DNA from: JAWKRB01 sp041389885
GTDB taxonomy: Bacteria > Myxococcota_A > Polyangia > Polyangiales > Ga0077539
Length of the DNA: 64,000 nt
Assembly: GCA_041389885.1 (NCBI GenBank)
Contig: JAWKRB010000009.1
Span: 62,001 to 126,000, forward strand
Direction of reading: 5' to 3'
Shown: piece by piece, positions 27,879 through 38,250 of the stretch
How the letters are laid out: every line of letters begins with the position of its first letter
Numbering within the stretch: position 1 is the stretch's first letter
Translations under genes and position numbers: made by a program
Notes under the pieces: model-generated
The model's database searches: none
Seen by the model: only the letters and a program-made list of their open reading frames with translations
What the model was told of the DNA's origin: nothing

Positions 27879-29072
27879 ATGAGCGACGCAAGCAATCCAC
27901 CGACAGGGCTGACGGCCGAAGAGCGCGCCGCGATCGACGACCTCTGGGAGCGGCGGCTGACCGCCTCCCACTACGACCTCCTGGGGGTGCCTCGAGACGC
28001 CGAGCGCCGCGCCATCCGAGACGCCTACTTCGCGCTCTCGCGGCGCTTTCATCCCGACGTGTTCTACAACCGCGAGGCGGGCGCCTACCGCGCGCGCATC
28101 GACGAGGTCTTTCGCATGCTCACGCGCGCGTACGACGTGCTGAGCAACGCCAAGCAGCGAGCGGGCTACGACCTCCACCTCAGCAGCTTCGACTCGTACC
28201 GCCCCGGCCCGCCGCCGGAGCGCGCCGCGGCTCCATCGCCCGCGCCGCCCGCGCCGCCCGCGCCACCCGCGCCGCCCGCGCCGACGGCCTCGCAGGCGGG
28301 CGCCGTGGTGCCGCCGCCGGTGCGCGCGTCCTCGCCCAGCACGCCGGTGTCCAGCTCTGACCGGGGCTCGCAGACCGTCGACCCGGCCGCGCGGCAGCGC
28401 GCGCTCGAGTCGATGCGCCGCCGCTTGAGCTCGGTGATCCCGTCGCAGGCTCGCCCGCCGAGCTCGCCCAGCGCGGCGACGGCGGCGTCGCCGCAGCCCT
28501 TCGCGCCTCGCGTCGACGAGCGCGACTCGAAGCTCACGCGCCTGCTCAACGACGCCGAGGAGGCGAAGAAGCGCGGCGACTTCGAGGTCGCGCTGGAGCA
28601 CTTTCGGGGCGCCTACCAGCTCGCGCGAGACGACGAGAGCGTGCGCGCGCGCATGGAGGCCGTCGACCAGCTCGTGAAGGCGCAGAAGACCGGCGAGCAC
28701 ATCGAGAAGGCCCGCGACGCCATGCGCGAGGGCAAGGCCGAGCTCGCGGCTTCGTTGTGGGAGAAGGCCTGGGAGGGTCGGCCGAGCGACGCCGCGCTGC
28801 TGGTGAACGCCGCGGAGGTGCTCGCGAAGTACGGCAACAACCGGGGCAAGGCGAAGGAGCTCGCGCAGCGCGCCCTCGCGGTCGACCCGAAGGCCGTGAA
28901 GGCCCACGTGGTGCTCGCGCAGGTGTTCACGTCGGCGGGCCTCAAGGCGAGCGCGCGCGCGGCGATCGAGGCCGTGGAGCGCCTCGACCCGCAGAACGCC
29001 GCGCTCAAGGAGCTGAAGGAGAAGATCGGCCCGCTCTCCCTGGCCGAGCAGCTCGGGCTCCGGGGGCGCTGA
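27879..29072 (+). CDS. DnaJ-domain protein with TPR-like C terminus
   Basis: 397 residues from ATG 27879. A J domain at about 27-100 has the HPD motif ('LSRRFHPDVFYNRE') that stimulates Hsp70 ATPase. A Pro/Ala-rich low-complexity linker follows (about 115-215), then helical repeats (about 220-380: 'DAEEAKKRGDFEVALEHFRG', 'AKELAQRALAVDPKAVKAH'). There is no Gly/Phe region or zinc finger, so it is not DnaJ itself but a specialised co-chaperone of a type common in myxobacteria. The next gene, the PilT-type ATPase, begins 7 bases after its stop, which suggests a shared function in type IV pilus or envelope-machine assembly. Confidence 0.85.
   Translation: MSDASNPPTGLTAEERAAIDDLWERRLTASHYDLLGVPRDAERRAIRDAYFALSRRFHPDVFYNREAGAYRARIDEVFRMLTRAYDVLSNAKQRAGYDLHLSSFDSYRPGPPPERAAAPSPAPPAPPAPPAPPAPTASQAGAVVPPPVRASSPSTPVSSSDRGSQTVDPAARQRALESMRRRLSSVIPSQARPPSSPSAATAASPQPFAPRVDERDSKLTRLLNDAEEAKKRGDFEVALEHFRGAYQLARDDESVRARMEAVDQLVKAQKTGEHIEKARDAMREGKAELAASLWEKAWEGRPSDAALLVNAAEVLAKYGNNRGKAKELAQRALAVDPKAVKAHVVLAQVFTSAGLKASARAAIEAVERLDPQNAALKELKEKIGPLSLAEQLGLRGR
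28238..28283 (+). repeat. Short GC-rich repeat coding for (PPA)n
   Basis: About five 9-base units of the type CCCGCGCCG, coding for a PAPPAPPAPPAPPAP linker in the J-domain protein. Simple repeats like this can vary in copy number. Confidence 0.7.
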
Positions 29073-29079
29073 GCGGTCC

Positions 29080-31248
29080 GTGAACAACTTCGAGGCGCTG
29101 CTCGGTCGGATGATCGCGCTGAGGTCCTCGGACATGTTCCTCTCCGAGGGGCGGCCCGTGGCGTTTCGCGTGGACGGCGCCCTCGTGGTGCCCGCTCCCG
29201 AGCCCCTCTCGCGCGAGCTCCTCCAGGCCTTCATGGACGCGGTGCTGCGCCCCGTGCAGCGAGAGCTCTTCGACCGCCTCGGCGACGTCGACGTGGGCAT
29301 CTCGCGCGCCGAGTTCGGTCGCTTCAGGGTGCATTTTCACCTCCAGCGCGGCCTCCTCGGCGCGGTCGTCCGCAGCGTCCCCTCGGGGCAGCTCGATTTC
29401 GCCGCGCTGGGCCTTCCCCCCGCGGCGCAGCGCTTCGCCGACATGCAGCGCGGGCTGGTGCTCGTGGTCGGCAGCACCGGCTCGGGCAAGAGCACCACCC
29501 TGGCCGCCATGGTGCACCGCATCAACAGCACCCAGAGCAAGCACGTCGTCACCCTCGAGGACCCGATCGAGTTCGTGCACGACGACCTCCGCGCGGTGAT
29601 CACCCAGCGCGAGGTGGGCACCGACACGCGAGACTTCTCCGTCGCGCTGCGGCACGTGGTGCGCGAGAGCCCCGACGTCATCCTCATCGGCGAGATGCGC
29701 GACGCCGAGACCATGAACGTCGCGCTGAGCGCGGCGATGACCGGTCACCTCGTGCTCTCGAGCCTGCACACCACCGACGCGTCCGCCACGCTCCAGCGCA
29801 TCCTCTCGTACTACCCCGAGCACGCCCGCGCGCAGGTCTGCATGGACCTCTCGCTCTGCCTCCAGGGGGTCATCGCGCAGCGCCTCGTGCCCCGCGCGAG
29901 CGGCGAGGGCAGGGTCGCCGCGGTGGAGGTCCTGGTGGCGTCTCCCGCGGTGCGCCGGCTCATCCGCGACCAGCGCGTCGAAGAGGTCGAGGACCTCATG
30001 AGCACCGCGGGCGACGGGATGCAGAGCTTCAACCGCGCGCTCGTCGGCCTCTTCGAGCGCGGCGAGATCACCTTCGAGACCGGCGCCGCCTACGCGACCA
30101 ACCCCGACGAGTTTCGCCTCAGCGCGCAGGGGGTCGAGCGCGGCGTCGCGGCCTTCGTGGCCGACCAGGACGCGCTGCCCGCCGCGGGCGCCGTCGACAT
30201 GCGCACGCTGCTCTCCATCGCGATGCGCTACGGCGCCAGCGACATCCACCTCGTGGTGCAGGTCCCGCCCATCTTTCGCATCAACGGGCGTCTGCGCCGC
30301 CTCGAGACCGACGCGCTCACCCCCGCCGACGTGCGCCGGATGCTCTTCTCGCTGCTCTCGCTCTCGCAGCGCGAGCGCTTCGAGCTCGACCGGGAGCTCG
30401 ACTTCGCCATCACCATCGCCGGCGGCCACCGGTTTCGCGTCAACGCGCACTACCAGCGCGGCAGCGTGGCGGTGGCGTTTCGGCTCATCCCCAACGCCAT
30501 CCCCGACATCAGCAAGCTCGGCATGCCGTCGGTGGTGTGCGAGCTCGCGACGCGCCCGCAGGGCCTCGTGCTCGTGACGGGGCCCACGGGCGCGGGCAAG
30601 AGCACCACCCTCGCCGCGCTCATCGACCGCATCAACGCGAGCCGGAGCTGCCACATCATCACGGTCGAGGACCCCATCGAATTCGTGCACCAGAACCGCG
30701 CGGCGACGGTGGAGCAGCGCGAGGTCGGCGCCGACACCAAGAGCTTCGCCGCGGCGCTCAAGTTCATCCTCCGCCAGGACCCCGACGTGATCCTCATCGG
30801 CGAGATGCGCGACACCGAGACCATCTCGGCGGCGCTCACCGCGGCCGAGACGGGGCACCTGGTGCTCGCCACGCTGCACACCAACGACGCGCCGCAGACC
30901 GTCGACCGCATCGTCGACGTCTTCCCGCCGCACCAGCAGTCGCAGATCCGCGTGCAGCTCTCGGCCTCGCTCCTCGCGGTGGTCTCGCAGCGGCTGCTGG
31001 TGAAGGCCGACGGCAAGGGCCGCGTCGCCGCCTACGAGGTGCTCATCGGCACGCCGGCGGTGCGCGCGATGGTGCGCGAGGGAAAGACCCACCAGCTCCT
31101 CTCGACCATGGAGACCAACGCCCGGGAGGGCATGCAGACCATGGATCGGGCCGTGCTCGAGCTCGCCCGCAGCGGCGCCGTCGCCGTCGACGAGGCCGCG
31201 CGGTTCATGCGCAACCCCATCGCGCTCAGGTCCCTCGGAGACGGTTGA
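29080..31248 (+). CDS. Tandem fusion of two PilT/PilU-type type IV pilus retraction ATPases
   Basis: 722 residues, GTG start at 29080. Residues 1-360 and 365-722 are each a complete PilT-like ATPase. First half: Walker A 'GSTGSGKST' (131), Asp box 'VTLEDPIEF', Walker B 'VILIGEMRDAE', His box 'TGHLVLSSLHTTDA'. Second half: 'ASDIHL' N-terminal motif, Walker A 'GPTGAGKST' (about 501), 'EDPIEFVHQ', 'VILIGEMRDTE', 'TGHLVLATLHTNDA'. PilT and PilU are normally separate hexamers that retract pili; PilU depends on PilT. The first half begins 'ALRSSDMFLSEG', closer to PilU; the second is closer to PilT. Both halves keep catalytic residues. No other pil gene lies in the window. Family call firm; assignment of halves to PilU and PilT less so. 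Confidence 0.88.
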   Translation: MNNFEALLGRMIALRSSDMFLSEGRPVAFRVDGALVVPAPEPLSRELLQAFMDAVLRPVQRELFDRLGDVDVGISRAEFGRFRVHFHLQRGLLGAVVRSVPSGQLDFAALGLPPAAQRFADMQRGLVLVVGSTGSGKSTTLAAMVHRINSTQSKHVVTLEDPIEFVHDDLRAVITQREVGTDTRDFSVALRHVVRESPDVILIGEMRDAETMNVALSAAMTGHLVLSSLHTTDASATLQRILSYYPEHARAQVCMDLSLCLQGVIAQRLVPRASGEGRVAAVEVLVASPAVRRLIRDQRVEEVEDLMSTAGDGMQSFNRALVGLFERGEITFETGAAYATNPDEFRLSAQGVERGVAAFVADQDALPAAGAVDMRTLLSIAMRYGASDIHLVVQVPPIFRINGRLRRLETDALTPADVRRMLFSLLSLSQRERFELDRELDFAITIAGGHRFRVNAHYQRGSVAVAFRLIPNAIPDISKLGMPSVVCELATRPQGLVLVTGPTGAGKSTTLAALIDRINASRSCHIITVEDPIEFVHQNRAATVEQREVGADTKSFAAALKFILRQDPDVILIGEMRDTETISAALTAAETGHLVLATLHTNDAPQTVDRIVDVFPPHQQSQIRVQLSASLLAVVSQRLLVKADGKGRVAAYEVLIGTPAVRAMVREGKTHQLLSTMETNAREGMQTMDRAVLELARSGAVAVDEAARFMRNPIALRSLGDG

Positions 31249-31271
31249 TCCCCGGCGGCGTCGGCCGCACC

Positions 31272-31472
31272 ATGCGCGGCGTGTGGACGATCCGACAGCT
31301 CCTGGGCGTCTTCGTCGCGGGCCTCTCGCTCTTGTTCTTCGGCATGCACCTGGGCAACCAGCGCGCGGCGAACGAGCGGGGGATGTACCCGATCGCGATG
31401 GCGCTGAAGGGCGCCGGCCTCGCGCTGCTCTCGTGGGCGCTGTGGCGCCACGTGCGCGCCAACATGCTGTAG
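31272..31472 (+). CDS. Small two-helix membrane protein, 66 aa
   Basis: ATG 31272, 23 bases after the PilT-type gene on the same strand. 'IRQLLGVFVAGLSLLFFGMHLG' and 'MALKGAGLALLSWALWRHV' form two predicted membrane helices joined by a short charged loop. No known family. It probably shares the transcript with the tandem ATPase and could be an accessory membrane piece. The stop lies 6 bases from the convergent kinase gene. Confidence 0.6.
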   Translation: MRGVWTIRQLLGVFVAGLSLLFFGMHLGNQRAANERGMYPIAMALKGAGLALLSWALWRHVRANML

Positions 31473-31478
31473 GCCCGC

Positions 31479-33046
<1,568 letters not shown>

Positions 33047-33050
<4 letters not shown>

Positions 33051-33814
33051 CGCGGCTGCACCGGCGTCGCGCTCGTGGGCGTCTGCGTGAAATACAGCAC
33101 GAGGCCCACCACCCCCATCACCAGCGCGGTGCCGAGCGCGGCGTCTGCGCCGATCGCCGTGGCCGTGCCGAGCTCGTAGGCGTCGCTGCGCTGCTGGCCG
33201 TCGCGCGTGCCCTGGAGGTCACCCTGCGCCGACAGCGCGACGCCGCCGAGGGCGGCCGCCGCGAGGCCCACCGCGCCCGCGCCGACCCAGAGCCCCGTGA
33301 TCAGCGGCGTCACCCGCCGGCGAGGGGGAACGAGCGTCCAGGCCGCGCGCTGCTGCTGCTGCAGGCGCTCCCGCTCAGCCACCGCCGCTCGGCGGCGCGC
33401 GTCGGCGATGTCGCGCTCGCGCTGCGCCGCCTCGGCCGCTCGTCGCTCGTCCTCGCGCTGCTGAATCTCCGCGGCGCGCCGCCGCGCGACCTCGAGCGCC
33501 TCCTGCGCCACCCGCGCGGAGTTTCGGTCGGGGTTCGACGCGAGAAAGCGCTCGTAGTACCCCGCGGCGGCGGCCCACTCCCCGGCGGCCTCGTGGGCGC
33601 GCCCGAGGTTGTAGAGCAGCCGCGCGGCGGGGGTGATCGCGTAGGCCCGCTGAAAGTCTTGAATGGCCTCGCGGTTCTCGCCGCGCTCGTAGTGGCTCAC
33701 CGCCGAGCGCACGAGGCGATCGAACTGGCGCCGCTCCGCGCGCGTCTGCGCCGAGCTCCCGCCCGCGCAGGCCGCCGCCGCGAGGACCACCGTCGAGAAG
33801 GTGCGCGCCCTCAT
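33047..33814 (-). CDS. TPR/coiled-coil membrane protein
   Basis: 255 residues, start ATG 33814 fixed by ATGA overlap with the upstream gene; it also overlaps the kinase start by ATGA. Signal peptide ('STVVLAAAACAGGSSAQ'), TPR repeats (about 35-105: 'HYERGENREAIQDFQRAYAI', 'LGRAHEAAGEWAAAAGYYE'), an Arg/Glu-rich coiled coil (about 105-155) and two hydrophobic helices near the C terminus ('LITGLWVGAGAVGLAAAALG' and 'LGTALVMGVVGLVLYFT'). Such proteins commonly accompany myxobacterial Ser/Thr kinases; the coiled coil probably lies in the periplasm. Role not known. Confidence 0.78.
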
Positions 33815-35160
33815 CGAGCCGCTCCTCCCTGGGCGCAGCGAAACCCCACGAAGGGCTCGCCGCGGTCGGGGTCGATCCACCGACGGATGCTCTCGCGCAG
33901 GTCGATGGTGCGGTAGTGCCGTCCCCGCGCCTGGCGGCACTGCTGGCAGTACAGCCCCGCGTCGCCGCTGCGGTTGATGGGGGCGCCGCCATCGGGGCCC
34001 GTGGGCCCGTCGGGGTACGCGTTGCACCACGCCTCCAGGGTCGGCGGGAGCGACGCGTAGTAGTTGTTCACCGTGTGGTTGGGGTTGGTGTTCAGCCAGT
34101 CGTGGACCCACTCGTTGGCGTTGCCATAGAGGTCGAACACCCCCTCGGGGGTCGCGCCCAGCGTGCTCGTGCCCACGGGCCAGGGCATGCCCACGCAGGC
34201 GCCGCCGTCGGGGCCGCCGGTGCCGATGTTCGCGCGCTCGCACGAGGGCGCCTGCGTCCCCCAGGGGTAGCGGCGGTTCTCCGTGGGCGTGCCGCGCACC
34301 GCCCGAAAGAACTCCGCCTCGGTCGGGAGGTGCTTGCCCGCCCAGCGGCAGTACCGATCGGCGCCGTACCAGGTGACGTTCACCACGGGGAGGTTCTTCG
34401 AGCGCGAGTCCACCGGGGTGAACTGGTACTGCGTCTGCCGGATCGACAGCGCGTCGGTCGGGTCGGGGATGAGCAGCAGCGGGGTCTGCGCGCCGCTGTC
34501 TTCGCGGTAGAGCAGGTAGCGCCCGTAGGTCTCGGTGGGGTTCTGCGGCATCGGCGGCGTGGCGATGCTCAGCCGCCGGCGGTCGAGGGTCGAGAGGTAA
34601 TTCGCGTACGCCTCGAAGGTCACCTCGTGGCGGTCGAGGGCGAAGGCCGCGAGGCACACCGGGTGCTGCGGGTGGTCCTCCCCCTCGCCGTCGGCGGGGG
34701 AGGGGCTCCCGATGATCGTCCCCTGCGTCGCCGTGTAGTTCTGCATGCACGCCGCGCCGTCGTCGACGATGCCGTTGCAGTCCTGGTCGAGGCCGTCGTG
34801 GCAGGTCTCGGTGGCCTCGGGCCGCGCCTGGCGCACGCACTCCAGCCGAGCGCCCCCGCGGCAGCGCCAGCGGCCGTCGAGGCAGGTGGGGCCCATGCCC
34901 GGCGGGAGGCGGCAGTGCCCGAAGTCTTCGTCGTCGTCGCTCACGCCGTCGCGGTCGTCGTCGACGCCGTTGCACACCTCCTCGATCGGCACCTCGCAGT
35001 AGCGCCGCGAGGGGTTGCAGCGCTCGCCCGCGCGGCAGTCGTTGTCGGTCGTGCAGTCGCTGAACGACACGATGAGGTTGCAGTGCGCCGCGCTCGCCAC
35101 CGCGGTCAGAAACACGCACATCGCCAGCGGCGCCGCCAGCCTCGATCTCCTCGATCGCAT
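33811..35160 (-). CDS. Exported FGE-sulfatase domain protein with MopE-type metal-binding motifs
   Basis: 449 residues from ATG 35160, giving a signal peptide ('LAAPLAMCVFLTAVASA'). Residues about 35-55 form a small Cys module ('CTTDNDCRAGERCN'). Two Asp-rich motifs, 'VCNGVDDDRDGVSDDD' and 'TCHDGLDQDCNGIVDDG', match the MopE-type putative metal-binding repeat, common in secreted myxobacterial proteins. From about 140 to the end lies an FGE-sulfatase fold: 'EVTFEAYANYL', 'PVVNVTWYGADRYCRWAGK', 'LPTEAEFFRAVRG', 'DLYGNANEWV' and 'GEPFVGFRC'. The fold is complete and includes the usual ligand-pocket residues. First gene of the operon with the TPR protein and kinase. Confidence 0.87.
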   Translation of the reverse strand: MRSRRSRLAAPLAMCVFLTAVASAAHCNLIVSFSDCTTDNDCRAGERCNPSRRYCEVPIEEVCNGVDDDRDGVSDDDEDFGHCRLPPGMGPTCLDGRWRCRGGARLECVRQARPEATETCHDGLDQDCNGIVDDGAACMQNYTATQGTIIGSPSPADGEGEDHPQHPVCLAAFALDRHEVTFEAYANYLSTLDRRRLSIATPPMPQNPTETYGRYLLYREDSGAQTPLLLIPDPTDALSIRQTQYQFTPVDSRSKNLPVVNVTWYGADRYCRWAGKHLPTEAEFFRAVRGTPTENRRYPWGTQAPSCERANIGTGGPDGGACVGMPWPVGTSTLGATPEGVFDLYGNANEWVHDWLNTNPNHTVNNYYASLPPTLEAWCNAYPDGPTGPDGGAPINRSGDAGLYCQQCRQARGRHYRTIDLRESIRRWIDPDRGEPFVGFRCAQGGAAR

Positions 35161-35345
35161 CACCGTTACTCGCCTCGACCTTTGCCCGGAGCAGGAGTCC
35201 TGGACCCGCGGGATCGTACTACCGTTCGGGTAGGGTGACGCAACGCAGGGCGTCGCGCAGTTCGCTTGGGGGCGGCGGGCGCCTCGGACTATGGTCCCGA
35301 CCCCGGAGCTCTGAGCCTCCGGCGAGCGAGGAGGGAACGCGCACC

Positions 35346-36299
35346 TTGGACGAAGCACGAGACCCCAGCGAGAGCAGCCGCGCAGACCCCGCCGACGAGG
35401 CCGCCGGCCGCGCGCTGCTGCACGAGATCGAGTGGCTCGGCGAGCTCCTCGAGGGCTGCCTTGAGCTCCCGCCCCCGATGCGCCGCCAGGCGGCCGCCAT
35501 GGCCGCGGGCAGGTCCCGCGTCCCCGCCGACGGGGAGCGCATCGACTTCGTGGCCCGCGTGCGCGGCGCCGCCGACGCGAGCGGGGGCGCGCGCGCGCTC
35601 CAGGGATGGCTCGGCGCCGACCTCGCCGCCTGGCTCGACGCGCAGCTCGCCGGCGCGACCCTCACCGCCCTCGGCCTGGCCCTGCGCGAGCCCGTCGAGC
35701 GCTGCGTCGAGGCGAGGGCCGCCCTGCGCGCCCGGCACCTCGAGGCCGCCGAGGCGTTCCAGCGCTGGTACTCCGTCGGCCGCGACGACGAAGCCCAGAG
35801 GGCCTTCGCCGCCGCCTCCTCCGTGGCCCTCGACGAGGCCGTCGACCGCTGGTGCGCCCTGGGCTGCGAGAGCGACCTCCGTCGCTACGTGTCGTCGTGG
35901 CAGCGCTCGGCGTCAGGCTGGGCGGAGCGAGCCCTGGGCGTGGGCTTCGAGGTCCCCGTCGAGGAGCTCGGGCAGCTGCGCGCGGTGCAGCTCCACCTCG
36001 AGGCGCTGCGGTCGCGGAGGGCCCCGGTGGGCTCGATCCCGCGCGCGCTCGCCCGGCGCATGGGGGTCACGGAGAAGGAGGCGCTCCGGCTGCTCCAGGC
36101 CCACCAGCGGGTGAGCGAGCGCCGGGACCTCGACGCGGCGGTGCAGCGGCGACTGCCGGTGATTCGCCCCATCGCGGCGGCGGCCGCGTCGCTCGAGCGC
36201 GAACTCCGGCGCGCGCCGCGGGTCGACGAGATCGCCGAGCGCGCGAGGGTGCACCCGTGCCTCGTCGAGCTCGCCCTCGACGCCGCAGGGAGTCTGTGA
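35346..36299 (+). CDS. Helical protein with C-terminal sigma-region-3-like HTH
   Basis: Start is uncertain. A strong ribosome site (GAGGAGGG at 35328-35335) lies 10 bases before TTG 35346, giving 317 residues; the frame is open from 35235 but that part reads as low-complexity. The protein is almost entirely helical. The last 55 residues ('IRPIAAAAASLERELRRAPR' then 'VDEIAERARVHPCLVELAL') resemble sigma-70 region 3, and a preceding 'ARRMGVTEKEALRLLQAHQ' could be another helix-turn-helix. It may be a DNA-binding regulator, but regions 2 and 4 of sigma are not seen, so it is no sigma factor. It overlaps the universal stress gene by one base. Confidence 0.62.
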   Translation: MDEARDPSESSRADPADEAAGRALLHEIEWLGELLEGCLELPPPMRRQAAAMAAGRSRVPADGERIDFVARVRGAADASGGARALQGWLGADLAAWLDAQLAGATLTALGLALREPVERCVEARAALRARHLEAAEAFQRWYSVGRDDEAQRAFAAASSVALDEAVDRWCALGCESDLRRYVSSWQRSASGWAERALGVGFEVPVEELGQLRAVQLHLEALRSRRAPVGSIPRALARRMGVTEKEALRLLQAHQRVSERRDLDAAVQRRLPVIRPIAAAAASLERELRRAPRVDEIAERARVHPCLVELALDAAGSL

Positions 36300-36694
36300 T
36301 GCTCGAACGAATCGTGATGGCCTACGACTTCAGCGAGCGCTGCGACGACGCGCTCACCTGGGCGGTCGACGTCGCCCGGGCGGTGCGAGGCCAGGTGCAC
36401 CTCGTTCACGTGTGCCCCGTCGTCGACGACGACGACCCCGGGCTCAACGAGCTGCGGCGCGAGCTCGCGAGGATCGCCGACGAGGCCGGCGCCGAGGTGC
36501 TCAGCCGGGTCCTGACGAGCGCGAGCGTGGCGCGGGCGCTGGTGCATTTCGTCGAAGAGATCAACGCCGACGCGCTGGTGATCGCCACGCGAGGCACCCG
36601 CGGCGTCGCCCGATGGATCCTGGGGAGCGTCGCCGACGAGGTCGTCGCCACGGCGGTGTGCCCGGTGATCACGATCCGCGGCACCGACGGGTGA
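36299..36694 (+). CDS. Universal stress protein (UspA family)
   Basis: 131 residues, the usual size of a single-domain Usp. It starts 'MLERIVMAYDFSERCDDAL' and has the nucleotide-loop motif near the C terminus 'ATRGTRGVARWILGSVADEV', followed by 'CPVITIR'. The first Gly of the standard G-x2-G-x9-G-S motif is Ala, so ATP binding is likely but not certain. The start codon overlaps the preceding stop (TGATG), placing it in an operon with the sigma-region-3-like protein. Confidence 0.9.
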   Translation: MLERIVMAYDFSERCDDALTWAVDVARAVRGQVHLVHVCPVVDDDDPGLNELRRELARIADEAGAEVLSRVLTSASVARALVHFVEEINADALVIATRGTRGVARWILGSVADEVVATAVCPVITIRGTDG

Positions 36695-36707
36695 GGGGCG
36701 CGCGGCC

Positions 36708-38123
36708 TCAGCGCCAGAACCCCAGCGAGAAGCCCCAGTCGACGTAGTTGTGCGACACGTCGAAGGTCCCCGACACCATGATGTCGATGGGGTCGAAGAG
36801 CTTGAGCGCGTCCCAGCGAAAGAGCCGCACGTCGAAGCCCAGGGTGCCGTGCACCCGCGCGCCGATGCGCTCGAAGCGGGAGGGCTCGATGTAGCTCCCC
36901 ACGCGGAGCCTCAGGCGGTTCTCGACGGCCTCGCCCTCCAGGGCGAGGCGGGGCGTCAGCACCGTCCCGCGGCCCGAGGGCTGCGCGACCTGGTCGATGA
37001 AGCCCTCGATGCCCTGGCCGCGCTGGGTCGGGCCTGAGACGCTCAGCCCGACCGCCAGCAGCAGGTAGCGGCGGCGGCGGTCCCGCAGCGCGGCGAGTCG
37101 CTCCGCGCGGTAGCGCCAGGGAAAGGTCTCGAGCTCTCGGTCCTCCCTCGCGCGGAGGGCCCGCTCGGCCTCGTCCCACGCGGGGTCTTCGCGCCGCGAC
37201 GCGCGGCGCCTCGCGCGGTCGCTCGCGATGCGCTCCTCGAGGGCGCTGCGCTCGGCGTGGACGTCCCGCCAGGGCGCGTTGAAGGGCTCGTCGGAGAACC
37301 GGTAGACCGCCCCGAGCTCGAACTCCCAGGGCAGGTTCACGCTGCGGGGCACCACGAAGCACCCCGGCGCCCTGGGCTGGCACCCGACGGGGCGTCGGTG
37401 CGGCTCTCCAGGCGCGGGCTCGGGCAGCGAGGCGGTGGCCACCACCTCCGCTCGAAACGCGACGCCCACGCGAAAGCGCTGGCGCGTCGGCGCCCAGGTG
37501 AGCCCGAACTCCGGCGCCAGGCCGAGGTAGTTCGCCTCGCCCTCCACGAAGGTGCCGAAGATCGGCGCGTCCCAGCCGATGCTCATGGCGCCGAGGCGGA
37601 GCCCGACGCCGAAGCTGATGGCGCCCCCGTCGAGCATGAAGCCGGCGCCGACGCGGTGGATCGCGAGGTTCACCGCGAGGCGCCGCTCGGCCGCGTCCTG
37701 CGGGACGATGTTGTAGACCTGGACCTGCCCGAGGTACCCGACCCCGAGGGGGCCCGCGTTCAGCCCGACGCCGAAGGAGACGATGGCAAAATCCGCGAAG
37801 TCTCTCCCCCCGGTGCCGGAGTTGTCCCAGTTGTTCCGCGGAAAGCTGACGCCCAGGTCGAGGGCGGGCTCGAACCACGAGAGGTCGCGGTCGGAGCGTC
37901 GACCGTAGGCCGCGGGGTTGAAGCCCACGCCGTCGATCCCCTCGGCGAGCGCGGAGTACGCGCCGGCGAGCCCCACGGCGCGCCCTGGCCCCTGCACGGG
38001 CCCTCGGTGAAAATCGAGCGCGTAGTCGTTCGCGACCAGGGGCTGCCCCGAGGCCGCGCCAGCGTAGGCCGAGACGATCAGCGTCGGGAGGAGCGCGCGC
38101 AACCCGCAGACGATTGCACCCAC
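36708..38123 (-). CDS. Outer-membrane beta-barrel protein, FadL/UPF0164-like
   Basis: 471 residues from GTG 38123; no ATG is available. Signal peptide ('LLPTLIVSAYAGAASGQ') followed by 'GPGRAVGLAGAYSALAEGID' and 'GVGFNPAAYG', the N-terminal signature of the FadL/UPF0164 type of barrel. Alternating strands continue to the end. An unusual highly charged helical stretch (about 295-350: 'SALEERIASDRARRR' to 'ERLAALRDRRRRY') interrupts the barrel and probably lies on one face of the membrane. Likely transports or binds hydrophobic molecules; substrate not deduced. Divergent from carA with 127 bases between. Confidence 0.75.
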   Translation of the reverse strand: MGAIVCGLRALLPTLIVSAYAGAASGQPLVANDYALDFHRGPVQGPGRAVGLAGAYSALAEGIDGVGFNPAAYGRRSDRDLSWFEPALDLGVSFPRNNWDNSGTGGRDFADFAIVSFGVGLNAGPLGVGYLGQVQVYNIVPQDAAERRLAVNLAIHRVGAGFMLDGGAISFGVGLRLGAMSIGWDAPIFGTFVEGEANYLGLAPEFGLTWAPTRQRFRVGVAFRAEVVATASLPEPAPGEPHRRPVGCQPRAPGCFVVPRSVNLPWEFELGAVYRFSDEPFNAPWRDVHAERSALEERIASDRARRRASRREDPAWDEAERALRAREDRELETFPWRYRAERLAALRDRRRRYLLLAVGLSVSGPTQRGQGIEGFIDQVAQPSGRGTVLTPRLALEGEAVENRLRLRVGSYIEPSRFERIGARVHGTLGFDVRLFRWDALKLFDPIDIMVSGTFDVSHNYVDWGFSLGFWR

Positions 38124-38169
38124 CAGGGCCCGACGTGCAATGGCGCCGGCGCCAGCGCCACGGTGGCGG

Positions 38170-38198
38170 TTGAATGTGCGCGTCAGTTCGGGCTAGGT
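38170..38198 (+). promoter_or_regulatory. Candidate sigma-70-type promoter upstream of carA
   Basis: TTGAAT at 38170-38175 and CTAGGT at 38193-38198, separated by 17 bases, in the divergent space between the barrel gene and carA, about 50 bases before the carA start. The hexamers match consensus only in part; the surrounding DNA is slightly less GC-rich than its flanks. Confidence 0.25.
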
Positions 38199-38250
38199 GT
38201 GCGCGCCCGCGGCGACCGGACGCCCCTCGGATCTCGCGGCAGGAGCTGTG

